Shown: positions 21,279-33,248, numbered from the stretch's first letter. The stretch is DNA of 64,000 bases from Dichetophora obliterata (GCA_963920525.1 OY986439.1:44937193-45001192); one strand, 5' to 3'. Translations and numbers: made by a program. The notes: generated by a model from the letters alone, not told the origin.

Positions 21279-21762
21279 CATGATACAAAGAACTACAGAT
21301 AAAGTATTCCCGGCGCAACGAACGACATTTACTGCGCACCTCGTCATTGGTGCTCGTCAAATGTGACAGTTGATGAATACATTTAAAAGAAAATGTCGAA
21401 AAGTGACGAAGATAGCAAAATGAAAACGAACAAACAGTCAAAATTCTGTCAAGCACATCAAGCAACGTAGCCGCTTTTTGTGCAAATCGGTAAAAAGGGG
21501 AAAAAACACCCCCACAAAATATGCAAATTTTTTTCACAAACAGTACTAAAAAATAAAATTTACTTTATTTCGGACATGTGCTGTATTTAAAAATATTTAT
21601 TTCATTTCAGTAAAACAAGTTTTCATAAGAAAATGTAGGCATTTTAAAATCTTTATACCCTATGAATAAATTGTGACTACGTTGCAACCAATGAGCACCT
21701 TGCACGTCACAGCAAAGATGACGGACATTTGCAATACTTTATCTGTAGTTCTTTGTATCATG
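21279..21762. mobile_element. 484-bp element, 30-bp perfect TIRs, 9-bp duplication
   Basis: A perfect 30-bp TIR (21279-21308 and 21733-21762, beginning CATGATACAAAGAAC) is flanked by AGCTATATG (21270-21278) and AGCTATGTG (21763-21771). This is a 9-bp duplication with one change. Removing it restores the GIY-YIG reading G-H-I-A-D-L-Q in frame. A 9-bp duplication suggests a Mutator-like element; Merlin (8-9 bp) is the alternative. Inside, CATTGGTGCTCG and GAGCACCTTGC-type stretches form a second inverted pair. No coding. Confidence 0.75.
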
Positions 21763-22018
21763 AGCTATGTGTCCAGTATTTTTAATGTGCTGAGCTAGCG
21801 CTGTTGTTTCTTTCACGTTCTTTATGTCTAATTCGTGTTCCTTGGTGCGAATTCCTAGAGATTTTTTCGTTGTTCCTATGTATATTTTGTTGCACGGTTT
21901 GTGGTTGCCACTACAGTTTATTTGATATACTATGTTGGATTGTTATAGAAAGATGAAACAAGTGTAAGATAAAAACTCAGGAAATGCTAGTTTTTATCAA
22001 CTTTATTTTTATGCTCTA

Positions 22019-23693
22019 CTAGCTGATATACCTGGTGTTACTCGAGAGTCATTTATATAAACATTTTAACATACACTTCTCGATTAAATGTTTTTTAAAA
22101 TCGGGACTAATGAAAAACATGTTGAATTTTATTTGAATTTTATTTTATTTAATTTTATTTATCCACCGTTTGCTAGGTAATTGAACGAACATTGATCCAA
22201 AAAAGGTTAGGAAAATTTTTGTTGTTGGTGGTTTCCATCTCTTGCGGTGAGCTAATTGAATTCAAAGAAGCGGTACGAAAAACAGATTTTAAAAATTAAA
22301 AAGAATTTTTATATTTACTCAATCTTAAAGCAAGCACAATTACCTTTTCAAAAAAATAAAAATTATGGTGGGACTCAATGCGTCCTTGAGATATGGACAT
22401 TTTAACGTCTAAACAAAGATTTATATTAAAAAACATATTGAACTTTTTAACAAAAAAAAAAAATGTTAATGAAATATATTAAAAACAGCAGAGTTATTGG
22501 CATTAAAAGTAAAAACTTTGATTTTCATATATTTTTTTTCTCATTATTAGCTATCAATGTTTTATGAAAATTCGTTGTGCTAAAAATGATTGTACCTACT
22601 AAAATTTCTAAAAAAAACTGGCGTTACTGCATTATTTTACTTTTGAAAAGTTTGGTAGCAATAGCATTTTCGCAAAATATTTCGTAGATCAAAAAAAAGG
22701 TAGATCCACTATAAAGAAGATTTTATATAATCCAAAATAATGGTAATTACTTCAGACACACAACTGCATTCTTAGAGATAAATGGGGACGTTCAAACTGT
22801 ATAGAGAATTCTAACACAAAACTAAGTTTTATTAATAGTCTGGTATGAAAAAATAGATTTTTAGCCATAACTTTTGATTGGAAAGAGACATTGGGGTAAT
22901 TTTTTGTAAAAAATATAAAAACAGCATTTTGGTAAAAATAAATTTCGCGAAAAAAATCAAAATCAAAAAAACCCTTGTTGTTTTGATGACAAAAACAGTA
23001 AAATAATTTTTGCGCTTAGCTGGAAGAATTTTTGCAAATAAATGCTATGTCATATAAAAGGTAGCCAGATGTGCAATTTTTAATTGATTTCGTTTTTACA
23101 ACAACAACAATTTTTGAGTCATTTTTTGAGTAAAAAGTCAATATTTTGGACCTTTTTTGACATAATCATAAAACATATATACACTGACCTAACGGTACAG
23201 TTCAACATTTGAGTTCAACATTTGACCTAACGGTACATTTTTGTGAAGTGATTTTATTGAACTTTTGAACAAAAAAAATTTTAATGAAATATATTAATGG
23301 ACAGCGGAGATATTTGCATTGAAAGACCAAACTTTGATTTTCATGTCGTTTTTTTCTCATTCTTAGGCAACGATGTTTTATGAAAAAGTCGTTATACTGA
23401 AAATTTCTCCAATTTTGAAGATATGTGCATGTTTTTGATGTCAAAATAACAGAATTTTTTTAAAATTAAATACAAAAAAATCTTCGATACTAAAAAGTTT
23501 TATAATAACAAAGTTACCGTTAGTTGAAAAATTTTAAAGGGGGCGTGGCAAAAACTAAGTATGTATCATTTTAAGTTGGAATACACTTAATATGTATACC
23601 TAGTTTGAGCAAAATCCGTTGAGCCGTTTAGATTTGTATAAAGGCCAAACAAACAAGCAAACAAACAGAAAATGAGTTTTATTACTATAGATT
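22019..23693. repeat. Dispersed repeat (CTAGCTGA...TATAGAT) with internal duplication
   Basis: It begins CTAGCTGATATACCTGGTGT and ends TTTTATTACTATAGAT, resembling a shorter repeat at 47547-47908 that begins CTAGCTGAACCCGGTGT and ends TATATAGAT. Internally a ~140-bp block (22463-22600) recurs at 23279-23420, with shared AATGAAATATATTAA and TTTCTCATTnTTAG. Near the end it has ...CCGTTnAG..., an AAACAAACAAnC run and the TATAGAT terminus. Parts are also similar to 62830-63240. I do not recognise the class. Confidence 0.5.
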
Positions 23694-24094
23694 GCTAAAA
23701 TATTAGGGGGTAAAATTGTAATACTTTGAAATTAGAAGAGGACTTTATATCCGATGACAAATCGTCTTTGAAATATTTTCCTCTCATCAGTGCAGAAGCA
23801 AAAATAAGTTTTTCTGTATACAAAAACATTTTGCCAGACAATCGACGTTTTCAATTTTAATAACTTAAAAATTAACCTTGTAAAATACTGTAATGTTATG
23901 TGTACAAATTATATAAAATAAATATTAAATTTAGTTATGTGTTATTTTTAAAGCTTTATTTTTTATGTAATTGTTTGTGTTTTTTAGGTAATTTTTGTCA
24001 GTTTTAGATCATTTTATGCAGTTTTTAGGTAATTTTTTTTTTGGTAATTTTTTGCTGTTTTTTAGGTCATCCAAATCTGAGCCCTGGTTATAAC

Positions 24095-25768
24095 TATTCT
24101 GCATAAGAGGAGAAGAAAATTCAAGAACATATTGAAAACAAAATTTTTGGTATTTGCAGAGTATATTTTGGGGAATCTTTTTAAGCCATGCTTCACAAAT
24201 CTGTATAAAATGTGTGGAATTTGCAATAAGTTCATTTATACTGAATTTTGTTTTCTGCTATTTTTTTTCTGTGCGAATCATTTGAAAATCAATAAAATAG
24301 AAATGAAAAAAGAAAAGCGAAAAAGCCAAAATGACAACAAAAATATACTTGTTTTCTTTAGAAAACGTTGCAAAAAAGAGTGTAAACTAAAAAATTCAAG
24401 GCAATAAGCAACATTTTTGCGGTTGTTTAAAAAGAAAAATTCAACATGTTGAAAATGTCGTTGACCTCATTCCAGCGCAAGGAAAATATAAGAAACAAAT
24501 ATCACAAAAAGAAAATAATATTAAAAATCACTCAATATGTCTTCATACAAAATTTGATTAGATTTCACACCCTTTGATGCCATTAAAAAAAAATCAGTAA
24601 TTATTTTAAGTAATGACTATTGACGGGCCTTAACCTTATCTTTCGCATTCGAAAACTTCAACGTCACTGCACACTTTTCTGCATTGATTGCTCCATAACC
24701 ATATATATTTTAATAGATTTATTAATAGAATAAGACTTTTTCTAGAGAAAAAACAAAAATCAAGAGTTATCCCGAAGCTATGTTATACCAGCTATGTTAT
24801 AAAGCTGCTTTAAGCACAAATAAAAACATTCGAAACAAAAGATATTTTTATCCTTTCTTTGTCCTTGTAATGCTCAACGAAATTGTGCACTTGTTGTAAT
24901 TTTCAAGAAAAAAATTGATTGTTCAATGCTTGTTTCAAAGAATGAAAATTGAAGTAAATGCAAATACAAATACAATAGAAAGCATAGAACAAAGAGAAAA
25001 AATAATCAAATTGTGTTGAAAGGGAAAAAAGCTATTAGCCGTAAATTGGCAGTGTTGCAATTTGAAAGGAACACAATTATTGCAATAACGAAGCTATATA
25101 TAATAAAATAGTATGAAATGAACTGCTGGCTTGATCGTTGCATCCCAGTTGTAAAAATTTATCAGTGATGACATTGTAATGCAAAAACGTAAGCGAGATG
25201 TGACAAAATCCGAATTGTGTTTTTAAGATCGATAGTTTCTTTGTAGTGCCAAGGCCGCCTTCTGCCTTTGCGACCAAAATTGTAATATTTTTCTCCAAAA
25301 ATAATATAACACGAATAATATGAAGACATTGACAACGCTTTTTATATTGAAAAGATACAGTCCTAAAGTTGATTTAAAATTTTTTGCTTTTGTTTTATGC
25401 CATGTCAAAGTAGACCAAAAAAAAAAGGTATGGCTCTGGTTGTAATGAGAAAAATGACTAAAACAATTACTGGATAAATTGCATATATTTTATTAAGTTT
25501 TTTTTTTGTTTTAAAGAAATATTAAAGGTGGGATACTAGGGTGGGTCAAAAAGTAATGGGAGTGAGTTGAAATTTTAAAATATAAAAACAATTATTTTGG
25601 AATATGTTGTTTTATTCTCCCTTCATCTTCTTCTATCCTACTCTAACTTATTATTAAACTGTTTATTTTTTTATGTGCCTATAATGCACTCTCCTTGTTG
25701 TTGTTCTTATGTCAGACTCTAGTCATTCACCTACTGGCGGTAATAAAAATAAAAAAAAAAAATCTTAA
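24095..25768. other. AT-rich stretch, no gene recognised
   Basis: No motif-bearing frame. A CTAGGGTGGG string at 25536-25545 recurs at 62660-62669 and may mark the edge of another dispersed repeat. Confidence 0.4.
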
Positions 25769-27588
25769 CACTGAGCCAAAAAATCAAAGGCGCCCTTTAG
25801 TGCGATTACCCTTAAAAGGACGTTTATGGCAAATGTATTTGATTTAATCATAATGTACTTTGATTCAAATATGAAAGGAGATTGGCATGTGATTTAAGTG
25901 AAAAAATCTTTAAATTAAAATAAAACAAAGTAAATTAAGGTGAAGCAACCCAATAGCGGATGGAATATATTCCGAATATATGAAGCATCAATTACCTTGT
26001 AATAACCACTACTTCCGACTATATTACCTTACTATGCATAAAAGGCCTTACATTTAACATTGAATGAGACAAGAGGTAAGTGATTGCCTCCCTTCAGCAT
26101 TACCTAGAAGTTATGGAGTAACATACTGCTTGTATTAAGTTATAAAAATCACTGCATTACTTTTCCATGTATGCTACATTGCAGGTAATGAGGTATGAGT
26201 TAATTACTTCTGCTATGTGCAGACGCATTACTTTTTTTCAAAAAGTAATGCGTCTGCATATAACCTGGTAATTTATTCTGTATTAGTTCTATGGTAGCCA
26301 CTGGCAAATCCGCTGCTGGGAAATTTATTTTAACTACGCGCTTAACTAATGGCGTTTTCGTTTCTCAAAAAATGTTCCTTTTTTTTTTTGCCATCATTGA
26401 GAATTCCGAATTTTTTATTCTTTTGAGGTCAACATTTTCCAGAAAAGAACACGATATTATTACAAAGGTCACTATTTTTTTGCTCAAGAGGTCAGAATTT
26501 CCAAAAAAGGCAGAAAAAATGTTGCATTTTTTCGAGAAATGAAAACGCCATTAATTTAAGGATGGTGTGCTTTTGAGTGATTTTCAAATGCACTTATAAT
26601 TATACGAAATTAGCTTATATTTAATTTGACTTTGAATAGCAGCATAGTCCATGCAATTATTTTGAAGCATTAAGCTATTTTTTACCCGACTACGGCGAAG
26701 TAAATGGAGCAGTTTATGTGCTTAACCGGAATGTATGTATGTTCATTTGTTCCACTCTCACTTCTAAGCTACTTATCATAATTTGACAAATGAGGTATCG
26801 TTGGAAGCGTTTTGATCGTCTTCTAGATAAAGGATATGTGACGTCACATTAAATTGAATAAAGCGCCTTTTAGAGGACATAGCAAATGCAATGAATACCA
26901 TTGATATAAATACATAATTATTATGAATATTTTTCGTGCATTTCTTTTTTACAGTCTTATGTTTAAAGTCTGAATCCAAATTTGATTTCAGATTTGGCTT
27001 GTCACATCTTGTTATTGAGATATTGTAACCTAAAAAATTCAAACTATGCTGTTTTTGCTAAAATGTTAGGGCATATTTAAGCGAGGGATCGAACTTTGCG
27101 AAATGACTTAATGAAGCACAGTATTTAAGTACAATTTATAGCCTTCAAAACTCATATTGATTCGTCTCAAAATATCTTTTACATATGAGATAATGCTTGC
27201 CAAATTGTATGGTTTCAGCGACCATTTGCATTGTCGGGCTGATGAAAGGAAAGAAAAGTCTTCAAAACTATAAACTCTTACAAGCGATATCTTGTTATTG
27301 ATTTAGCGCCATTATTCAAATTATTGCACTATTTCCTTTAAATAAAAAATACTTATAATATTTTTTAATTTCCTTATATTTAAATAAAATGCGGATGCGC
27401 TACATTTAAAGTATACATAATATTTAAATTGAAAACTTACCCTCTTTGCATCAAATACTTTTACAATTAATTACAATACAAGTGGATTACCCTGTATTAT
27501 TAGGAGTTAATGAAATGGGCAAAATTGTTGTTGAAAATTATTAATTAAATGCGTATTCCTTGATATCACTACCTTTTTTTCATCAGTG
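25769..27588. mobile_element. Putative DNA element with CACTGA termini and ATTACC repeats
   Basis: The right end, inverted, is CACTGATGAAAAAAAGG followed outward by TA (27589-27590). The left end is CACTGAGCCAAAAAA at 25769, flanked by AA rather than TA. Both end regions carry ATTACC/GGTAAT copies (for example near 25803, 25994, 26092, 26184, 27438 and 27486). Pairing is therefore likely but not certain. No coding. A strong 19-bp hairpin lies inside at 26218-26258. Confidence 0.4.
26218..26258. repeat. Perfect 19-bp stem hairpin
   Basis: GCAGACGCATTACTTTTT and its exact reverse complement are separated by 3 nt. With the flanking T/A pair the stem is 19 bp. It contains the ATTAC motif that is repeated through the surrounding element. 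Confidence 0.8.
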
Positions 27589-27716
27589 TACAAAAAATAA
27601 ATATTTGAAAACTCATTTGTTGACATTGTTTGCATTTCGGAAACGTGGCTATGCTTTGAAATATGTGATGCTATTTTTAGCATTAATTATTTCTAGTGAT
27701 TGTCCCCCGAAAATCG

Positions 27717-28367
27717 GGTGGGCTAGATATAAGCTTTAAAGATCTTATTATAGTATTATGACTGTAGTAGATAGTATTATGACTGGTTTGAATAAAAACC
27801 TTTCGATATACTCATTTTAAGAGTCTAGAGCGTAGTTTCTGTACAACAATCTAATTTTAGTAACTTCTCATTAATTAATATAAAATAAAACTCATATTGC
27901 AATTTGACAGTGATAACATTTTAAATCATTGAACAGCCGTTCTAGAGCACTGTAACTGACCGAATAAGTGCTAAGCCACAACTACACGGCATAATACAGG
28001 GTTAACTGAAACTACTTCAGATGAATGTTATTCATTTGACGTTCAATTCTTCTTAATTTCCCCACTCGTCAGTGGTGTAAACTCATTCCCTCATTCCAAT
28101 ACAATTTTTGTACATGTCCACAATAGCTTTAATTTCACAAAAATTTCACATGTCACGGAGGTGTGAATAAAACCAGGTTCATCCCTAACAATTCTTTTAA
28201 AAATACCCATTCATATTTGGGTATTTATCAGACTTCCAAATGTCCTTTAACAAAAGCACAAAAAAAAAATAATGTGTTCCACTTCTGGACGTCCAAACGA
28301 AAATAAAAAACTTAACTAAGATATATAGTTCATATCTTATAAATAACACCTCGATAGATCAAATGTA
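27717..28367 (+). repeat. Old duplicated segment, copy A left part
   Basis: This is similar to 39636-40300. Shared blocks include TGGTTTGAATAAAAACCTTT, AAGAGTCTA..GCGT.GTTTCTG, ACTGACCGAATAAG and TCGATAGATCAAA. Copy A has an extra ~305 bp (28045-28350) and the element at 28368-31128. It lacks the SINE found in copy B. It continues at 31131-31280. Confidence 0.7.
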
Positions 28368-28464
28368 CACCCAAAAAAAAGCGGAGTAAATAACGTCATA
28401 TTTGGAGTCAATTTAACTCTTTTCGTGCATGGTATTTTTCCAAAGCTGTAAAAACTATATTTAA

Positions 28465-29371
28465 GGCCCTATTCTCCTTCAGCTTGCTGTTTTTGTACCC
28501 TTTTTGAAAAAATTCTCATTTGAAAACGCAAAAAGATATTTGAATTTTGTTTTTTTTATTGAATTAGTAATGAATGAAAGAAAATAAAAAAATTTTTTTC
28601 GCCGCGATATAGGGGCTGTCCATAGATGATGGCAACGTCAAAGTTGGCCCTCAAAAAAAAAGGCATGGTGCTGGCGGCCACGATTCCGGCCCTCAGGAGC
28701 GTCTGAAAAAAAAAATATAGGGTTATGATCAGCATAGATGTAATTCTGGCCCGTAGTAAAATAAAATTTTTGCGATTTTTTTTGACAAAATGGCGGCCAC
28801 TTGAAATTGACAAATCGAATTTGGACCCATTTTTTTGTAGTTTAGTGTAAAAAAAAAATAGTAAAAAAAATCGCAAAATTTTTATTTTACTACGGGCCAG
28901 AATGGTGACAATTCTACGTCGATTAAACTTTGTTTCATCGGTTCAGTAGAACTGGCGGAATCGTGGCCGCCAGCTCGAAAAACGTGGTTTCGAGATAAAC
29001 GCGTTCAAAGTTTGAAGTTTATTTTTCGAAACGCGTGCGTCCGCTATTCAACTCAATCGAAACTAAACTAAATGCGGCTTTGATTTCATATTCATTCATA
29101 TGTTTCTGCAAATGTGTATTCAAACCTGTTTTTGCCTGTCCATTAACTATTCAACGGAATTCGGTGGTTAATTGATGCCGTTGCGTTCAAAAACTAAGCA
29201 ACATAAAAACTACTCATTTTAGCGAAGACATGACCCCACAAAAATGGCCATATCTTCTAAAGTATTTCGAATTTCAAAAAACCCTTTTAGGGTTACATTC
29301 TTAAATGTCCAAGCTATAAAAAAATGCAAAAAAAAGTCGAAAAAAATTTTTTGCTGAAAGAGAATAGGGCC
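28465..29371. mobile_element. 907-bp piggyBac-type non-autonomous element
   Basis: TTAA flanks both sides (28461-28464 and 29372-29375). The TIRs GGCCCTATTCTCCTTCAGC and, inverted, GGCCCTATTCTCTTTCAGC match 18 of 19. TTAA-specific insertion is the signature of piggyBac elements. Inside, two nested inverted pairs (28671-28691 with 28953-28973, and about 28741-28775 with 28868-28902) make most of the middle a long imperfect hairpin. No coding sequence remains. It interrupts the 28368-31128 element. Confidence 0.8.
28671..28973. repeat. Imperfect hairpin in the piggyBac-type MITE
   Basis: The outer arms CTGGCGGCCACGATTCCGGC (28671) and GCGGAATCGTGGCCGCCAG (28955) are near-perfect inverted copies. 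The inner arms ATTCTGGCCCGTAGTAAAAT (28741) and its inverted copy ending at 28902 extend the pairing. The RNA of either strand would fold into a long hairpin. Confidence 0.7.
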
Positions 29372-31130
29372 TTAACTCCGTTTGTGTGTTCAATTTACTT
29401 AAAAAATTAGATTTGTTTGAAAAGTCGTACTGTCTCCGTTTTGAGTCCACTCAAAAAAAAACTAGAATCAACTCATTTAAATGTAGCATAAAGCTTTAAA
29501 AATAAACAAACTCACCCACAAAAGAGTCAAATAAAGAACCCGTTATTTATTTTTTGTTCTATTATTTTTATTTATATCTTGTTTCAATTGAATACAAAGG
29601 AAATTAAAGACATGGTTAACGCCGAAAACAGAATATTTTCTTCATACTCACAGAGCAGTTTATCCACAATTTCCATTTCCATGTTCCATTTCTTTGATTT
29701 TAAAGGGAATTTTTAAAAAAAGGGATTTTTGTATATAGCATATTTGAAAAAAGGGATAAATATTTGCATTGATTTTACAATTGATTGCTGTAGTTTGGTT
29801 CGTTGAATGAGGGAAAAGATATTTTTGAAGCATCCTTACTATTTATCAAAATGTAGTAAGGATTATCCAACAGGATGAACACTGGGTTTATGAATGTTTT
29901 TAAAAGATTAGCTAGTTGTGTTCCTATAGTAATGCAAAAATGGACGTGACATTTAATTTAATATGCTTAATTCCGATATATATTGCTGCTAGAATAATTA
30001 AATTTGGTACAAAAATAGGTAGAATATTCTCAAGGCGATTTGTCGGCAGGGCAGGGTTGCCTTATTGTCGTGATACATACATTAAAAATTTCTTTATTAG
30101 TGTTTAATGCAGTTTCGTTAATAAAATTTGGTAATATGTAACTTTAGTATGTTCCAAAAACTTATAAATTCCTTTAAAAAAATTTATGTATCTTGACTTC
30201 TATTAAAACAACAGTTGTATACCAAATTTAATAAAATTGTTTAGTTTACCAAAATTTTCTATAAAAAATACATCGCAGGTTAAAAAAATTACAGTATAGT
30301 GTGTATACAGTACAGAAGGGAAACTTCTTAATAAGAAAAGAATAAGATAGATTTTTGTAAAAAAACAGAGAGAAAGAAAGAGATAGCATCTCAAACGAAA
30401 TACAATACAAAATTTTCATAAAAAATATTCTGTTTATTTAATATTTTCATTGTTTGGTGCTTCATTTAGTAATACTGGTCTTAATGGTTTGCGATGTATG
30501 CGGAATATGTCCTTGATTTGATATTTACGAGATAACGCGAAAAAATCTATCTGCCACCCTTCTAGGGGTCCCCATACATTGCTAGTGTACACAATTTTTC
30601 GTGACGAGATTAAAAAAAACTTTCGTGACAAGACTCCAAAAATTTTGCCCTCTATATCAAATAACCGCATAAGAAGTTTCACTTCGATAAAGATATACGA
30701 AAACATATAACTTCCATTTAATTCTTACAGCACACTTGATTTGCTTGTAAAAATATTTGAGTACTTTCTCTTCATTCAAAGTAAAACGAACAAACGAAAA
30801 TATTTGCTCTAGCAGACTCTGTTTCGTGCTAAATATAACTCCGTTTCAGCTTTAAAATACAAAGACGTTCTTCATAGATGGTTGCAATAAGTTTTAATGG
30901 AGTTAAAAGGACAAATGTTCGGAGAAGATGCAGAGTTAATATGAAACTGCTTTTAATTTACTCCAAACTTTGAAAATGAGTTGTATCAAGCAAAAAAATT
31001 GTATATTAACAAAAAAAATATTGATGCAATTCATTTTGTGTTATGCGGCGACAAAACGTTTTTAACTTCTCAAAAACACTTTTGACTCATGAAAAAACTT
31101 GGGTTAACTCCGCACATTTTTTTCGGTGTA

Positions 31131-31280
31131 AGCACTGATCCTATTATTTTTTCACCGCCAACATTTCATTTAAAACCACCCATCCTGTATCTGTCACCCA
31201 AAAAACAAATTTTTAGCTCAAAGCTTATTCCCAAAATATTTTCCATCCTTCTTCAAATAAAAACTGAATACGTTTAAAAA
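31131..31280 (+). repeat. Old duplicated segment, copy A right part
   Basis: Matches 40289-40440. Shared blocks include CACTGATCCTATTATTTTTT, CCAACATTTCAT, TGTATCTGTCACCCAA, AATTTTTAGCTCAAA and AATAAAAACTGAATACGTT. Confidence 0.75.
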
Positions 31281-32411
31281 ATTTTACGAACATTTCAAAA
31301 AAGTAATATAGTTTTCAATTGAACTATCCTAATCTGCATTGTTAAAAAATTTTTATCGAGAAATAACTTGTTGATGTATAAAGGGTCAAAAAACAGGCGT
31401 GAATGTAAAGTTAATTTAAAGTCATTTCGTACTTTTCAGTTAAGACAACAAAATAATAGTTTTCGTTTGAAAGAATCGAAACTTGTTAAAGAATCGTTTT
31501 TTCATAAAAGGTCCAAATATTCCAAATATTTTTTCACACGATTAAGATATATTTAAGACCCTTTTCCTTTATGTCACACGTTGACGCAAGATCTTGACCC
31601 TCTTTCCCTATCCACTAGGTCCCTTTGCGTTGTTATTTTCTATTATGTTGGGGGTTTTCCTTACGTATTTGCAATTCGTTATACAAAAATTATAAATAAA
31701 ATTATGCTTATTAGGGGTCGTCCCTATGTATGTTACACATTTTGGTCCCCCACCCCATATTATACATATATACCCCACCCATATTATATAACCCTGTAAT
31801 ACAGTTTTGATTCCCTCCTGGCCATGATATTTTAATCTACCGCTGGCCATGGAGTGGTTCGAAACATTTACATTAACATTTGTAGAACTTTGTAAAAAAT
31901 ATAAAAACATTTTGAAAAAATTAATTTTCTTAAAAAAATCATTGGGGGTAGCTCATGATTTTCGATTATAAAAACTGTTTATTGAATTATGTGTCAAAAT
32001 TAAGCAATTTTTGCCAATATTGATATGTCACAGAAAAGAGTGGGGAAAAAGAAAATTTTAACAAAAAAATAGATTAACAACAAAAACAACTTCTGGTCTA
32101 TTTTTTTAGCAAAAAATTAATATTCTAGAGGTTTTTTGAAAACAAAATAAAACATTGAATTAGTGAGGTAACGGTAAATGTTTTCTGTTTTTCCAAAGTT
32201 ATTTAATTCAACTTTAAGAAAAAAAAATTTGCTGGATATCAATTGGAAAATTTCTGAGATATTTGCTTGCACAATAAAAACTTGAAATTTATATCGTTTT
32301 TTTTCCATTCTAAGGCAATGGCCTTGCTTCAATGAAATGTGTTGCACTAAGAAAATCTATAGTTTTTGAGATATTGCAATAAATTTGATGTTATAGTAAC
32401 GGGAATTTTGT
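31281..32411. other. AT-rich stretch with dispersed-repeat similarity
   Basis: No gene recognised. The part from about 32200 to 32400 (TTTCCATTCTAAGGCAATG followed by a TTTTTGAGATATTGC-like segment) resembles blocks at 23335-23430 and 35375-35470, so it is probably a fragment of the same unclassified dispersed repeat. Confidence 0.35.
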
Positions 32412-32723
32412 TTAGCCCTTATGTGAGTGACAAAAAAAAAACCTTCACTAGAGTGGCGAGTTACCCGGGTACCTTCTCATAATATATAGAAAAATACCGT
32501 GTAAATGCTTCAATATTCAGCTAGATCAATGTTTCGTGAATTTTACTCTTTTAAACATTCCAAAAATATATTTGCAAAAAGATTTTTTATATTTAATTCA
32601 AAAATTCATTGGGCCAAAAGAGATGCATGACTTGCGTTCTCTGTTGCTCCCATGCAATTTTGAGTTTCAGCTCGGATCGGCAAAGCAACAAGTCGCCACT
32701 ATAAACGCGCCCTTAGGCTGACA

Positions 32724-32859
32724 GCAGAGTAAACGCCGAAGGAGACAGGCAGGCTGACAGGCGCAGAAAAACTATGTGAACAAGAGAGAAAAGTTATTTC
32801 TATCTCGTTTCTTCGCAGGGCACTGCCTGCCTGCCTGCCTGCTTCGGTGGTTACTCTGC
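32724..32859. repeat. GC-richer inverted repeat with (TGCC)n
   Basis: GCAGAGTAAACGCCGAAG (32724) and CTTCGGTGGTTACTCTGC (32842) are inverted copies with two mismatches. The right arm is preceded by a (TGCC)n run at ~32824-32842, and the left arm has the inverted partner GACAGGCAGGC. A small palindromic element is likely, but the duplication is not defined. Confidence 0.5.
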
Positions 32860-33248
32860 GGATAGCCTTAGTGTTGCTATTTGCAGTCATAATTACACAG
32901 CTTCTGCGTATTTTCTCGCTTTTTTCGATGTAATCGTTATTGTCCATGCATCAGAATATTTTTGCAGGCTATCGCTGTTCTAGTACGGTACATGATCGTA
33001 AAAATGCATGTAGATTCTTGCACATGTAACATTCAGTTGAAATCAATTTCTAAAACTGTTGACATCGAAATCATTGATTTTTTTTGTTATTTTTTGTATT
33101 ATTTTGTGAAAATATTTTGTGAAGTGAAAATTTAAATACAAGAACCAAAAAGTTGAAGAACATGAACAATATCAATACTTCAACAAGAGTAAGATTTTAA
33201 CATTTTAAAAAGTGTCGAATAAGGATTAACGGCTTCTGATCACGGTTG

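Larger units (their letters stand above)
20865..21936 (-). pseudogene. Penelope-like element fragment with GIY-YIG endonuclease
   Basis: Read on the minus strand from 21936: IVYQINCSGNHKPCNKIYIG, then TTKKSLGIRTKEHELDIKNV, then TALAQHIKNTGHIA (to 21763). After the insertion the reading continues DLQNPKIIDREKNSNIRTTL, then ESLHIQ (21278 down to ~21180), and ends near 21114. VYQI...IYIG is the GIY-YIG signature, followed by the conserved Arg (LGIR) and His (KEH). This is the endonuclease domain that follows the RT in Penelope-like elements. The RT part is absent upstream of ~21936. The fragment lies inside a hAT-like element and is split by a 484-bp element. Confidence 0.8.
20606..24086. mobile_element. 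hAT-like non-autonomous element with 8-bp duplication
   Basis: The ends CAGGGCTAGGATTT (20606) and, inverted, CAGGGCTCAGATTT (to 24086) match 12 of 14. They are flanked by GTCATAAC (20598-20605) and GTTATAAC (24087-24094), an 8-bp duplication with one change. CAGGG termini with 8-bp duplications are characteristic of the hAT superfamily. Both inner ends carry TTTTAGGTAATTTTT-type repeats (one at 20715, three to four at 23985-24070). No hAT transposase remains. The interior has been filled by a Penelope-like fragment and a 1.7-kb dispersed repeat. Confidence 0.75.
28368..31128. mobile_element. 2.8-kb TA-flanked DNA element with GAGTTAA subterminal repeats
   Basis: The ends CACCCAAAAAAAAGCGGAGT (28368) and, inverted, CACCGAAAAAAATGTGCGGA (to 31128) are flanked by TA (28366-28367 and 31129-31130). 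The paralogous segment at 40.28 kb lacks the element and has a single TA there, an empty site. GAGTTAA/TTAACTC/GGAGT motifs recur near both ends (28385-28420, 29376, 29430-29475, 30830-30960, 31083-31112). A piggyBac-type element (28465-29371) is nested. No transposase was recognised; the open frame 30434-30706 (minus) has no known motif. Confidence 0.8.

Noticed and set aside
30434..30706. 90-codon minus open frame inside the 28.4-kb element as a possible element protein
   Set aside because: No recognisable motif, AT-driven composition and no second copy in the window to test conservation.
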